Origin: Tretioscincus oriximinensis
Taxonomy: Eukaryota; Chordata; Lepidosauria; Squamata; Gymnophthalmidae
Reading direction: 5' to 3'
DNA length: 64,000 bases
Assembly (NCBI GenBank): GCA_022410635.1
Contig: JAJVDF010000250.1
Span: 226,585 to 290,584 of the forward strand
In this document: positions 29,151 to 41,982 of the stretch, one piece after another
Layout of the letters: every line of letters begins with the position of its first letter
Numbering within the stretch: the stretch's first letter is position 1
Notes under the pieces: generated by a model
The model's input: the letters and a program-made list of their open reading frames with translations, nothing else
Databases searched by the model: none
Told to the model about the DNA's origin: nothing
Position numbers and translations under genes: made by a program

Positions 29151-32100
29151 TGTGAATGCTCACACATCTTCTTTGGCAGCACTTTCATCTTGATTGTCTC
29201 AGGGATGATCTTATTGTAGCTTATTTCCAGGAAGAGATCTAGCCAGCTAATCTTCATAAATAATGCACTTGAGCAATTTTGTGTCAGGAAAGCATATTAC
29301 TTGTGAAAGCATTTTGATTATTAACCACTGTCTCCATAGATAAATAGAAAAATGCTCATTAGATTTGCTTCCTGAATGGTTCCAAGCCATCATATTAGGA
29401 ATTTATTGTCTGTAGGTTTTCTTAAAAACCATCTATATCTGGTAGTAACTTAGACTGATGATAACCCATCATCTGATTGTGAACGTGCAATATGTCTCCA
29501 TTTTTCATGTTATTATGTGTTTGACCAAGGTTATTGGACCTCACGGGGATTAGTCAAATACATAAAATGTTCATAAATGGAAACTTACCTTTCCACTCCA
29601 CTAGGATGACCAAGTGAGGGGGTAATAGCAACATCGTCTCAGAATTCAATGATTCCCAACATTTTAAGAGTATGTTTGAAAGACAGGAGTACAGATTTTA
29701 TTCGTAGTGTTTTTGTGTATGTGTTGTGTAAGGCAGAAAGAGCAAGGTATATGTCAAGCAGACATTCAGTGATAAAAGGAAAATTGGAACAGAACAGAAA
29801 AAATATAGGTGTAATGGTTGTTTGAGATACAGTGTATGCTTGGGAGAAAAAAGTGCCTTGTTTTATCTCAGGCAGGTTTAATTTGAGGAATCAAGAGGCT
29901 GCTGATACCAAATAATATTTTTCTGCTTTCACTTAGAAAGGTGGATGCTAGTCAAAGCTGGCAATACTTAATAACAAGTAATGTGACTTGCTATAAGTCA
30001 GTTTTCTAGATTCCCATCATTAGAATTCATTAAGAATTAAATTCATATAATCACATGACTAGAAAGTGTTAATTAGGCCAGTTCACTGTTGCATGGACAA
30101 ATTAAAATTAAGCTAATCTGAAAGATGAATAGCAACTTCAATTTAAAATACAATCGGAGAAGACGCTGTCCATTTAACCAATTGTTTTAGCTGTTGAATT
30201 GTTGCCAGTTTGATCTTTCTGAAAGCTTATTATTCTCTACACTGCACTCTGGGGTGAAGGACAGATCATGACTTGTTTCTGTGTGACATTTCCTCAAGTA
30301 TTTGAATAATGGTATCATATTTACCCTCATAGGAAGAGCCCCTATAAGGTGGGGCACTCATATAATGGAAACTGAAACTGCACTGACAGATATCCACAGT
30401 GCGGGGAGGCATACACTTTTTGCATATGCTGGTTGACTAAGTCCCAGTTTGAACAAGGTACACAAAGCACCCATCCCATGTACCTCATACTGGGATTATT
30501 CTGGTTACAGGAGCTGGGGCCAGAAGTAGCATCATTTGTGATGTCATTTCCAGCTATTGATTCTGGAAAGGGCAGCCAAATGATGTCGCATTCGGTCTCT
30601 GTTTCTGGGAATGGTGCCCAGAGTGATGCCATTTGTGGTCGCACCTCAGAAGTGATGGTCCCTTGATTTTTGGGCTCCCAGGGGGTGATTTCTGCACCGG
30701 ATAACCCCCAGCACTGATCATATCCATGAAAGATCAGGATCCGTAGATGAAGCCCTGTAACTTTTGTATGAATGACTGAAGCAGTCGACAAAGGCTATGC
30801 TCCTTGTGGTAGCTTAATGGAAAACTGCTACAAAACTGATAAACCAATAAGGTCCACAATCTTAGTGGAGCAACAGAAGTATAGCCAGAAGTCAACTGTT
30901 TTCAGTGCTTTTGCTACTGAGCGCTGGTACATTTCCGAGCACAGAAGGCTTAGAATGCGCCTGACACAGAAAGGGAACTAAACAACCTGCTATTCACATG
31001 CCATTCCAAATTAGTACAACCATGTCAGTGCTAGCTTGTAATGACAGCTGCTGTTTGTGCCAAAGACTTATGCCCCTTAACCCACACCCACCCCACCTGT
31101 GCTTTATTTCATCTCTCTCATGCTGATGACCCTCATACCGCCAGCATGATCTTGATGGGTTCTTGGTGACCCCACTGGTGACCCCCCCTCCCCCAGCCTT
31201 CTGTGGCTTTCTAAGGAATGGGTTAAGATTGTGGGGGTTGTTGCTCTTTGAGCAGTTGGGGTGGGTGAATCCATCGTTAGGGGGCTGGATTGGGGGGACT
31301 AAGGATGAAATGGGAGCTCCATAGAACATAGCTTAGGGAATGAAGATCACAAGAAGTGTGGGGCTTTCATGATTAAATCACACTTCTCCAATCATTCAGT
31401 AGTACTCCTTGTCCCTGCTCATTGCTCCCTTAATTTTAAATTTTCCCCCATTTGCCACCCAATTTGCTCCAACCATAGGGAACTTACAATAATTCAAAAC
31501 ATAGTGGCAACAGTTGTAGATTTGGAAGTGTTACATCGGCACTCCAAACTGAATTTGGTTTCCAATCAATCTAGATCCAGTTTGAATTATTTAGAAGTAT
31601 CTAACTTTTAATCCAGCTTCACTTCACTTTCAGAATGGAAAAACATCAGCAAAACATTTTTTAATTTAGGAATTTATATCCTATCCTTCACCAACCATCC
31701 CAGGGCTGGACCTTTTCCACATCAAAGGTTAGAGAATACCAAAAGAAAATGTTATTTTGTTGAAATGCTGTGTCGCCCTAAAAGTAGCCTGAAGCTGGAT
31801 TAAAACTTATATTAAAGCTCACTTTCAGGTCAAATTTAGTTTAGATTTAGATATCAGAATTCCAAGAGAATTTCAGCTCTTGCTCCCTTGTACTTTATTA
31901 TGCTCGAAACAATAAAAAAGTGAATCAAAGATAGCGTATCTGCAAACATCTCAAACGGACTGAATGAATGCTTACATTTTCAAGTTCATGGCAGATCCAG
32001 ATTACACAAATGCAGTGCCAATTAGAAGTGATGCCGAGAACTAGGAAACTAGTTTGTGCATTGTGTATTGTATTAAAAACAATATTAAAACATGAAGCAA

Positions 32101-33603
32101 CAGTGAAAAATGTATGGATGAAAATATTCTGGCCCCAGAAAAGTATGTAGTTTATAGATCTGATTGTCAACAGTTCTTTTCAACACTGGGAATTTTTTTT
32201 ATTTTCCTTCTTCACTATGGGGAGAGAAAATCGAATTAACAGTATTGTACGCAATCATAAACATAGCCATGCATCAATCTGCATCTTAATAGCTTTGGGA
32301 TACAATACTTCAGATTGTAATTTCACTGCAATTGGAAGAAGACATGTTCCTTCGTTCAGTCGCACCAAGAGCAATTGGATTCTGTTTAGATAAGATGTCT
32401 GAAAAACAGAGCATTCACTCAACTATCCACATTGTTCCAGCTCATGGTGACCAGATGTAAGAATGACTTAGGAACATGGCAGGCTGTTTGAGAGTGGGGC
32501 AAGCAATCCAAAGTGCAGCTGCTTAAAGCATCCTTAAAAAATAATGCAACCTCTAAACGCATAATAGCATTTTTTTTCTTTTCCAAAAGTCTTATTTTGA
32601 TGACATGTTTCAGAATTTTCAGACACCAAGCGCATAAACGTGTGAATGTCATTTGTATGAATCAAAGCATTTGTTGTTATTCCCGAAAGCAATTCTTTGC
32701 CAGATTGAAAGAAGTCTCTTTAATTGATTTTATTATCACTCAGCCTTTGCTTTTGCTTATCCACAATAATAAAAACAAAGCTATATGCAGACCTTATCTG
32801 TTAGCCGACTGGTGCTGTATGTATCAACGGCTAATCACATCAATCTTATCTGCCTCTAAAACTAGGTGACATTTTTCAATTTTAATGAATGTGATCAAGG
32901 AAGACGGCAGGAATGCCATTAGTACTATGGGTCTAAGGTTCCGTCTACTATGCAGGGAATGTAACTAGGATTCTTTTGAGACACATAGTAACTGGGATTC
33001 TATCTTTGGGTATCATGCATCAGCAGATTTTAATCTACACAAATTCTGAGGTCTTCTTCATTTGGATGTTGTCATGTATGCCGTGAGAAAACTGGAAAGA
33101 AAAATATTGTATACATAAGCAAAATGGCAACATGAACACATACACACCAGCTTTGATGTTAGTAGTTTTTCTCTCTCCCAAATAGTTAACTATTCAACCT
33201 GAACACTCTATTAACATTCCAGTGTAAGAGTTATTTTTAGGGATGAAATTAATTTAATGCCTGACTAAATACTACCAGAACCATAGATGCGTTTCCTCCG
33301 CTAATGCATGAATTATTTTCAATATATTTCATTAACTAAGCAATGGTCACAACAGCAACATTTTAAAAATGTAGCCAGTGGCTGTATAAAGTGGAGTTTG
33401 ACACAGCTTCAGTTCTAAAATGTTCCTGGTGAGAAAACAATTACTGTACTCTTTCTCTGAGTACACAGCTAATGAGCTCGGTTGCTACTTTTATTTTTTA
33501 AATAAAAATTAAAAATACTAAAATATTCTCAGGTAGCCATTATTGTCCTGGGAAAAGGGCCATATGCCCTACTGTAAATATATTTTATGATGATTATGAA
33601 TTT
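29151..33603. other. long unassigned stretch
   Basis: About 4.4 kb without a recognisable exon, RNA gene or known repeat. The longest open frame (149 codons, minus, 30342-30791) shows no domain. A G/C-skewed patch occurs at 31075-31325 with several runs of four to seven G or C (for example 31188-31196, 31250-31300). Confidence 0.5.
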
Positions 33604-33775
33604 TATTTATTTATTTATTCTTTCTTTCTTTCTTACTGGTATACCCTGCCCTATACATGAAGGTCTCAGGGCAGCCAACAATAAAAACAGCAATACAAAA
33701 TTTACATATTAAAATAGTATCAAAACAGTATCTGAAAGTGGGAAGAAAAATAGTATTTCTTAAAGTAATGTCCAG
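33604..33775 (-). mobile_element. L2 LINE 3' end, right part of a split copy
   Basis: Minus strand: (ATTT)n and TTCTTTC tail at 33604-33635, then CCCTGCCCTATACATGAAGG, TCTCAGGGCAGCCAACAATA and the UTR. It stops at 33775, and the next expected L2 bases resume at 34701, so the element was split by an insertion. Confidence 0.85.
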
Positions 33776-34696
33776 TGTGTGACAACAGGCAAACACGTCC
33801 ACTTCAGTCTACTAGATCACAGACACCACAAGCCTCCATTTAGCAAGACCCCACCCATTGTTTACTTTCCCCTTCACACCTTATCCTTAGGGATTGTTTA
33901 CTGTATCTTCCCTAAGCACCGTTACCAACTACCTTCAGTTGATATTACTAGCATGACCAAGTGGCCCTTTTATATACAAGAGCTTGCCATGTAATTATCT
34001 TCCTGATTAGAATAAAACTTTATGCTCTAGCTTTCCTCATTGGGCTGCTATAAAGAGTTGGTACCCAGAGTCAGGAGTTAACAAGCAAAACAAGTTTTAT
34101 TTTACATACAAGAATAAAAGTAAGTGACAATGTAACTTGTGGCAATCTTCATTATAAATACATGGTGATCGGCAGCAATCTTGTATTTTCATCTCCTCTG
34201 GCTCAATGTTTAATTACTGTGTCAAACTGGCAAGATATAAGAACAACTTTCCAAGTGATTTCCAACTTTCCAAACATTTTTCCTTTCTATTTGATGTAAA
34301 TACTTTAACACCCAAATTTCCTTTCTTAAACTTAAACTCAGAGAATAGGCCTCTAGGAAAAAGGTAACTGCACCAATGACCACCTTCCTGCCTCCCTTCC
34401 CTGTGAGGTTTCATTGTACCCCCACAATGAATGACTTAAGCAGTTCACTTCCACTGGCTTGAGCTTACATTAGGCACAAGCCCCCTCTAGCACATCCACA
34501 CTAGGGCTTTGTCTCCAGTTCTCTCCTAACCAGAGACCTCTCTTTAGCCCTTCTTGACCAAAGCCTCCTAGTTGGCATAGGATTGCCTTTCTTGAGATTC
34601 CATCATCCCCTCCCAATGAGGAAACCATGGGAAACCGCACCCACTCCAGGGCTCTACCCTCCTTTGGGATAGAATGAAAAACATGCCCCTTCAAAG
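33776..34696 (-). mobile_element. 0.92-kb LTR-like insertion splitting an L2
   Basis: L2 sequence is interrupted exactly at CCAG (33772-33775) and resumes after CCAG (34697-34700), suggesting a short target duplication. The insert starts TGTGTGACAAC and ends near CCCCTTCA, a possible TG...CA in either orientation. On the minus strand an AATAAA signal (about 34090-34100) is followed by GTTAACTCCTGACTCTGGGT, as in the R-U5 part of an LTR. No coding remnant is seen. A solo LTR is the favoured reading, but the exact 3' border is uncertain by a few bases. Confidence 0.5.
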
Positions 34697-34700
34697 CCAG

Positions 34701-35068
34701 TCACCAAAACTTGCATCTTCAAAGATCTTTCAAAAAAATACAGTGATGGTGACTGATGCACCTTGAGGGGGAGACTATTCCATAGACTGAGGGGAACCAA
34801 CAAGAAGGCCCTGTCTCAGGTTCCCACTCAATTTGCTTTTGAGAGGAGCAAGCAGGAGATCTTAAGACACGGGCATGTTGCTATGGGAAAAGGTGTTATT
34901 TTAGGTATTTGGGGCCCAAGTTATCTAGGGCCTTATAAGTTAAAGTTAACACCTTGAATTGGGCTCGGTAGTGGATTGGAGGCCAGTACAGCTCTTTCAA
35001 GACTGCCATGATATGTGTCTGGCCAGTCACTCCGATCAGTAATCTAGCAAATACCTGCACCCTTTGGT
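34701..35068 (-). mobile_element. L2 LINE, left part of the split copy
   Basis: Continues 33604-33775: GATGGTGACTGATGCACCTT, GGAGACTATTCCATAG, GAAGGCCCTGTCTCAGGTTC and TTGAATTGGGCTCGGTAG line up with 23195-23470 of the large L2. It ends in the codons before 'NAAARLL'. Confidence 0.85.
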
Positions 35069-36514
35069 TTCAAAACTGTGTGTGCTGAACTATGTAACAG
35101 TGATGCATGAAGACAAAAATGGTGCCCCAATATTCTCTCTCCCCCCCCCCCCAATTCTGGGTGAAGTTACAAAGAGTAGTTTTCAAGCTATTGAGGATTT
35201 TGCAGCTATGAAGATTTTTAAATTCAGGACTTAGACCCTTTTTGCATATACCTGCCTTATTTTGATATGAATTAGTTGTAGCCACAGATAATTGCATTTA
35301 CAAGCAGCCTTGGACCTGTCTTTACAAGAGTGTGCTTTAGGGGCATTTCTGAACCACGCTGCTGCAACAATGTTATTTCCATCTGACTGTACAGGTCTGT
35401 CCTACATGCAAACACATCACTGCCCATTAATCTGCCTGTTTTTACACATATAGGTCAGATTAATGTGCTCTACACTAATGGATGTTATGGACCTGTTATT
35501 ACACATCTGATGCACAGCACATTATCACCATCCCCATGCAGATGCCGTGGGCTTCTAAAATCATATTAGCAAGCCTGTGCAAGAAAGGATCTTAAGTCAA
35601 CCAATTGCAAAGGCAGCATAGTTACCAATCATTGAAGCCTTGGATTAAAAAATTTTTTGCTGACATTCTGAGACAAAAAGCTTATTTTCTGCAAAATGGA
35701 AAGGGATAGTTTCAAAGTTCAAAGGCATATTGTTTTTCTAGGAGGAAAAAGAAAATGATGATAATCATCTAATCAAACTAATTCACCATAACCAAGAACA
35801 GAAAGTGCCAGCTTATCTTGATACAAGAAGCCTAGGTGCAGAAATCTTCAATACCCATAGTATGGTTTGCATTTCTGTCTGGAAAGAATTTCCTAGTAAG
35901 CAGTTGCTTCTTAACATGGAATGTGCTATGGTTTGTGGCAAATTAAGTGAACACTTGTCTTCATTGCCTGCTCTACACGAGTCTCTGACATAAATAAATT
36001 CCATATCACCCATACATCTCCATCAACAAGGATACAGAGGATAATAAAATAGGGGATGCTTATTCTGGGCCAATATCCTGTTCAGCCCTATAAGGTTAAA
36101 GAGGAAAAAATAGGTTCTTAGTTTAGGTTTTTTTTATTATTATTTGTTTTTTTTCATCAGGATCCATCTCAAACCACATTGGACAATAAATTGGCAACTG
36201 TTTATAATACATGCTTCAAGCAACAATGCACATATACTGTTAAAAGAAACTATAAAGATGTTTCGAGAACAACATTGGATTCTTTAAAACAAACATGAAA
36301 CATTAATCTAAAATTTGATGAACTGTACCGTTCTAAGGGGGAGATAGGAGGGATTGTGGGGGAAACGAAATTAATGTGCTTTGTATTGTCTGTATTATGT
36401 ATGTTATTTGTTCAAATAAAAAAAACACAATAAAAAAACAATAAAAATTAAAATAAAAATAGGTTCTTTAACAGAGTGCTTTGGGTTCTTTTATGCGTAT
36501 TTCTTTTGTGTTTA
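35069..36514. other. unassigned sequence, one open frame and an A-rich end
   Basis: A frame after TTGTTTTTCTAG (acceptor-like, ending near 35741) stays open about 83 codons to a stop near 35993, but no family was recognised. The 36300-36465 segment ends in AATAAA-type and A-rich runs and may be the 3' end of a plus-strand L1-type retrotransposon or processed RNA. A poly-C run is at 35143-35155. Confidence 0.35.
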
Positions 36515-36660
36515 ATTTCAAAAAAGTAGTTATGTTAGTCTGCTTTTAGAATATCAAGCAAAAGAGTTTTGTAGCATTTTAGAGACTGACAAGAAAAAGG
36601 TAGGCAGCATGAGTTTTTGTGAACAAGTTTAGTTTTTCATATACATTTGGAAAATTAGAC
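36515..36660 (-). mobile_element. Penelope-like element 3' end
   Basis: On the minus strand GTCTCTAAAATGCTACAAAA, CTCTTTTGCTTGATATTC, then CAGACTAACATAACTAC and a TTTTGAAA end match the family terminal block. The hammerhead-like region is eroded (CACAAAAACTCATGC). Confidence 0.6.
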
Positions 36661-39453
36661 TAGTCTGTGAAAACACACACCATCTTTTTATTTTGGGTGT
36701 TCTTGTTGATTTGAGTGTGGGGCACAAATAGGTTATACTCATGTCCCATAATTAAAACGTCCAGCTATGGGAAAGCTGTGAGAGAAGAAAAAGTCAAGAA
36801 GTGGGACCAGTTGCCTCAGTAACAGATTTGGAAGCTCAAGATTGCCATGAATGGTGTTGAGTTAGAGCCTCCAACATTTATATAGGGTCTGAGGTGGCAA
36901 CAGAAAGCCCCTTGGGAAATGGCACAAAATTTGGAGCCTTCTCTGAACTTTTATAAAATAATTTTAGAAATTTTAGAGCTGCTTCCTTTGAACAAACGAG
37001 TCCCTTCCTGGAGGCTACACACCACAATCCAATTTTGGATCCTAGCTCAAATTCTGTGGATCACTCACCCCGCTCCTCTATTGTTCCCCAAAACAATTCT
37101 TTGAACTTCGAATTTATTTTTCTCATTCAACATTTCATTTGAACCTATCTTCAATAGTTGTGTAGTTCAGTTTGAGCAAACTGAGCCAGAATAAAAAAAA
37201 TCATTAACATTTCTACTCCCAATATTGACAATTCAAGCCTCCCTGTGAAATTTACCTGAACATGTCATCAGTTCATTTGCATTCCAGGTTTTAAAGAGCA
37301 GAAGGAAAATGGATTCGGAAACAGTTCACACTGAAAGTGCATTTTTTCATATTTAAAGAGAAACATTTTGTGAAACTCAGTCTCTAGAGGAGGTGACTGA
37401 CATCATGATAAACTCCTGCATTGCCTTGGCAGAACAAAAATAAATTCTCACTGACTCCTTGCTAATCCCTCTGATAATTGATCCTTATACCAGCCTAATA
37501 ATAAATTGGAACAATGCAACCTTTTTGCCCCCTGTTCTGAGGTATTTGGGGAGCAGGTGTCGTTTTGACTGTGCCACTACTGAATAATACCACTAACCAT
37601 CACCACATTGGGATGCTTAGATTCCAGCATTGGCTTCAAAGTTGACTCTGCCTTCAGATGTGGAAGCCAGTAATGTGATAAGTCATCCCAATGTAATCAG
37701 ACCTGTCTATGCTAGAGGCACCCTATCACTTCATGAGACGCATCCCAGGTCATGATGTCCTGATCTATCCTGGATTGACAGGATAAGGGTGAAAACAGGT
37801 TAAGTTAATTTAAAGTGGGAACAAAGACTAACTGCAGGTTCATCGGTGTGCTGGTTTATTTACATTTCTATCTCATCATGTTTATTTATAACACCCTTTT
37901 CAGCAAAGGGCGGTACAGAAAATTATCATACTATATTTTAGGGTCTCAGAGCAGTCACAATAAAATAAATCATAAACAAAATTCAGTTTTTTGAAACCAC
38001 TGATACAGTGGCCTGAACATTTTAATGCGATCCTTGCCAAAATCTTTGTTGATTTCCTCAAACAACAGTTCTTGGGTTATTGCTTTAATGTGCTTGCAAA
38101 AGAAAAACATTCAAGCAAGAGACAATACTTGTGGGCTCATCCAGGGTGATGGAGCCCCATTTGATGCCAGAGGTTGTTTTGTGCTACAGCCAAATACAGA
38201 AGAAGTGCTGCTGCTTCATAAAAACATTGATTTAGCCTATCAGGTCTGTTTCAGGTCTGCTGCTCTGTTATTGATTTCAGGCATAAAAAGTGGTTAGAGT
38301 CCTGCTAAAAGAAGCCTTCTCAAATGAATGCATTTCTTTCATCCTCTTTCCTTCTCCCATTGTCTGTTTTCCACTACTAAGGCGATAACATTCTCAGGCA
38401 CTTTACTTTAAGTCACCAGACAATTTTACAAGCTGTAATAATCTTTTACAAGGCAAAGCTTATTATTGAGGCTTGTGCCAGCAAGCAAATCAGGTGATAG
38501 ATTAAGATATGCTGAATGGTACATTTCTGGTGGCTGAGTATATGTTCATCACTTGCAGAATCAGTGATAAATGGATGCCTATAAAATCTAAATTTACCAA
38601 GTGGCAATAACAGAGTGAACTGGAAGTGGTTCAGTGGATTCATTTGGATTTGTTGGATGACACCTGAGTGTACTGCTTAACACTGTGTTCATTTCACTCA
38701 ATGGAGGTGCCTGGGAAGGTGCTACTGCTGGGCCATCTTCCCCATAGCACCATTGTGCCTGCATCTTCTTGGCATTATTTAATAATCAAAGATTTTTGAT
38801 GGGGACAGCTAGTTGTCCACATGTGTAGCAGGCTAACTGTTGGCTAATGAGACTAAGGTGAGAGAAACAGGTTTGGTGCATTGACTATAGGAGATGGTTT
38901 AATTGGACATAGTCCTTTGTCCTCAAAGCTAGCCCTGTGCACATTCTGAAAGGATGAGATAACCTTGTAGATTGTATCTAGCTCCCACAGTCAGCAGCTA
39001 GGGCAGGCTAGTGACAGTGGTTGATATAGCAGACATCAAGTCATTTCTTAAGGGAGTCCTTGACTTTCTTCTTTGGTGCCCTTCTGTCACAGTGGCCAGT
39101 GGCAAGTTCACCATATAGGGCTTCTTCAGTAGCATAGCCTTGATGGTAGTGAGTTCCACCAGTTTAAGGACTGCAGTATTGATGATAAAGTCATTCCAGT
39201 GGATGTGCAGAATGATATGGAGGCAGTGCTGTTGGAGAGCTTGAGGAATCACAGGTGGTGGTAGTAGGTAACTCATGTTTCAAATGCATACAGGAGAACG
39301 GATAGGAAAAGGGAACCAAATACACTGATGTTTGTGTTTTCCTTCAGAAATGTTATGTGGCTGCATGACTCAGGCTTCATCTCCACCTGTTTGTTTGCCC
39401 CACTTTACAAATGCTTGCAAAACCAACACATTAGCCACTCATCCCCATTTTAC
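36661..39453. other. unassigned sequence with an L2-type tail and a coding-like fragment
   Basis: At 37880-37980 there is a degraded minus-strand L2-type tail (GGGTCTCAGAGCAGTCACAA). Next to it, 38120-37980 on the minus strand reads CKHIKAITQELLFEEINKDF then GKDRIKMFRPLYQWF. It looks coding-like but is unidentified and ends in a stop, so it may be a processed or transposon remnant. Nothing else is supported. Confidence 0.35.
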
Positions 39454-39800
39454 CTTGCCATTCAGATGCTGCCTCTCCTTTCTGCCTTCGAATGATGAGT
39501 CCCAGAAGGAACTGCTGTGCTTTCCTAATTACAATCCCCAGAATTCTCTGTGACCCTACCTACTATTCCCAGGCAGTCTCTGCGCTCCAAGAACCACTGA
39601 GATTTTTACGATTTCCATACAAGCTCCGGAGAGATATTTCTTTCAGAATTCACAAAATGGAGGATGTTAAAATCGGATGATATGAGGTGGCTATTTACTG
39701 CACAATAAAGAGCTTTAAAGCATGTGGAAGGCTGGACACGCGTTACTCCATAGGACGCAAGGTAAAATCACCTCCAAAGTGCAGTATCTTGGGCATGGTG
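39454..39800 (+). repeat. unclassified interspersed repeat, family D copy 1
   Basis: Aligns block by block with 61088-61450: TTGCCATTCAG-TGCTGCC, CTTTCCTAATTACAATCCCC / CTTCCCTAACTACAACCC, AGAATTC-CTG, GAGGTGGCT-TTTACT, and TGGAAGGCTGGACACGCGT. CpG-containing core, no coding frame, no tail. Class unknown. Confidence 0.6.
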
Positions 39801-41076
39801 ATACAGTGCCCATCACAAGATTCCATTTTGTATGATATGAACTATTGGAAGGAAATGTCTCTTCTAACTGCTGTTTCTTGTGCCTTCACATCCATATGGT
39901 GGGCACACTGGATCCAGATATATAGAGATGGTTGTTGCGTTTTTCCTTCCTTATCTACAAGTAACTTACTACAAACTGTATTGAAAGATGGTGGACTAAA
40001 GGATATGGGCCTCAGACCAGAGATTCTGTTCACTTTTTTCTATGAAATAAGCATCTCATAGTTTTCTTTTCTGTATTTTCTGTATATTTGAGTGTATCTT
40101 CTATAATCTACTGTATATCTATGCAAGTGAGCATGTACATAAATTGATAAGAATACTATTGGATCATAGTAAATTTGTTTGATGCTTCATCCATAACCCA
40201 AAATTCTTTTTTATACAATGACAGTTGTGATATGCCATACAGTATTTTTTGATCCAAGTGGGAAAGCAGGTCATTCAAATAAAGATCTGCATATCCAGAT
40301 CTAAAGCGGTTTGAATTTGATAATAAGAACATAACAACATCAGAAAATTGCCTCAGTAGATTAGGCAATGACAAATCAGATAAAGTGATCTTGTTTCAGC
40401 CCGAGCAAAATAGTTAAAGCCCATCAAGAACACACTACGAAAGGATGGAAACTGCTCAACCAACTCTTAATTGCCATTCTTGACATCATTAACACAGTTT
40501 TTGAGCTTAATCCTGAACTTCTGCCTCCATACACTAAATTCTGTACTTCTTAGAGTAAAGGCTCATTTAATCTATTTTGTGGGCCCCTGAGGTCATTCCA
40601 AGCAATGAATCTTCATGAATGATCTTGGAACAAGGGATATATATTGAATTTTCAGACAATACTAAGCTATGCAGACCAAAGCAGGAATTTAAAGGGCCCG
40701 ATAAACTTCAACATTGGGCCAAAGTCAATAAAGGGTGAGGGAGACAATACTTAGCAAAAAATTGAGTGAAACCTGAGGTTTCCAAGATTGCAATTCACAC
40801 TTGAATGTTTAATTTAGATTCAATTTACTCTCATTCTGAGCAAACCAGAAAAGTGACTTGGACACTTTTTACATTCCCGCCTTGTCCCAGCACAATGCTC
40901 AGCTGTAACACTGACACACCATGTAGACATTGCTTGTGAGAGCAGCTTTGATCCAACCTTGGCTCGCAATCGTTTGCCTGCCTGCTCTGCTACAGCAAGA
41001 TCAGAAGCTTTCAAATATCCACCAGCTGCTTTTTCACAGAAAAAAAGAAAAAATGGTAAGTACATAAGAACATAAA
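39801..41076. other. unassigned sequence, no gene seen
   Basis: Short frames on both strands lack domains. A CR1-tail-like AATAAGAACATAAC occurs at 40321-40334 without a body. Confidence 0.45.
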
Positions 41077-41758
41077 AAAAGACAAATTCAGTGTTAGGAA
41101 TAATTAGGAAAGGAATTGAAAACAAGTCAGCAAGTGTTTCTTTTACCTCTTGATAAATCTGTGGTGAGGCCCCATTTAGAATACTGTGTACAGTTCTGGT
41201 CACCACATTTCACAAAGGATATTGTGAAACTAGAAAAGGTGCAGAAAAAGGGCAACAAGAATGATCAAAGTACTTATGATGAAGTGCATCTTCAGCCTCG
41301 AAAGATGGCATTTGAGAGGTGATCTAATTGGATTGTATAAAATCATGCATGGGATGTATAAGCTGGAAAGAGAAAAAATATTTTCTTTATCATACAACAC
41401 TAGGATCAGTGGGCATTCCTTGAAACTGATGGGGAGAAGAGTGAGGACAAAGGAAAGTATTTTTTCACCCAGAGGGTCATTGGCCTTTGCAATTTACTTC
41501 CAGAAGAGGTGGTGGTGGCTGGCAGCCTGGATAGCTTTAGACAAGTTCATGGGCGTTCTTGATACTGCCTCCAAAGTGGAGCAACAGGTAGCATTTCTGA
41601 AATACTATTTGTAGGGTATCAGGAACAGGTGAAGTTTTTGCTTTCTTCTGTTTCAAACTGCTCAGGTGCAATTGGTAGGCTACTGTGTGAGACAAAGTTG
41701 TATTAGATGGGCCCTAGCCTGATTCAGCAGGGTTCCTCTTAAGTTCTTATGTTCTTAT
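41077..41758 (+). mobile_element. CR1 LINE, C-terminal RT part and 3' UTR
   Basis: Plus strand. Encodes '[36 protein letters not shown]', then in another frame 'RWHLRGDLIGLYKIMHGMYKLEREKIFSLSYNTRISGHSLKL', the end of the CR1 reverse transcriptase, with frameshifts. The older-type 3' UTR follows, ending in CTCTTAAGTTCTTATGTTCT. It abuts a second CR1 in inverse orientation. Confidence 0.9.
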
Positions 41759-41982
41759 AAAAGGAGCTGTACTGAATCGAAGCACAGCACATCCAGTCCA
41801 GTACTGTCTCACATAGTGCCCTACCAATTGCATTAGGGGAGCCTCAATCAGAGAAAAGCAAAACCTTCACCTGTTTTTGACTCCCTGCAAATGGTATTTC
41901 AAGAATACTGCCTTTGCTCCATCCAGGAGGCAGTATTAAGACATCCATTCTAGTAGCTGTTTATACCCTTGATGTCCTTGGA
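41759..41982 (-). mobile_element. CR1 LINE 3' UTR, inverted against its neighbour
   Basis: Minus-strand CR1 UTR beginning at the tail junction: CTGTACTGAATCGAAGCACA, ACTCCCTGCAAATGGTATTT, GCTCCATCCAGGAGGCAGTA. Together with 41535-41758 it makes an inverted repeat of about 220 bp with practically no spacer. Confidence 0.85.

Noticed and set aside
30342..30791. 149-codon minus-strand frame
   Set aside because: No recognisable domain, no promoter or splice context, and an overlapping plus-strand frame of similar quality. Chance open frame.
31250..31300. Possible G-quadruplex (GGGG, GGG, GGGGG, GGGGGG runs)
   Set aside because: One loop is about 14 bases long, and there is no promoter or telomere context.
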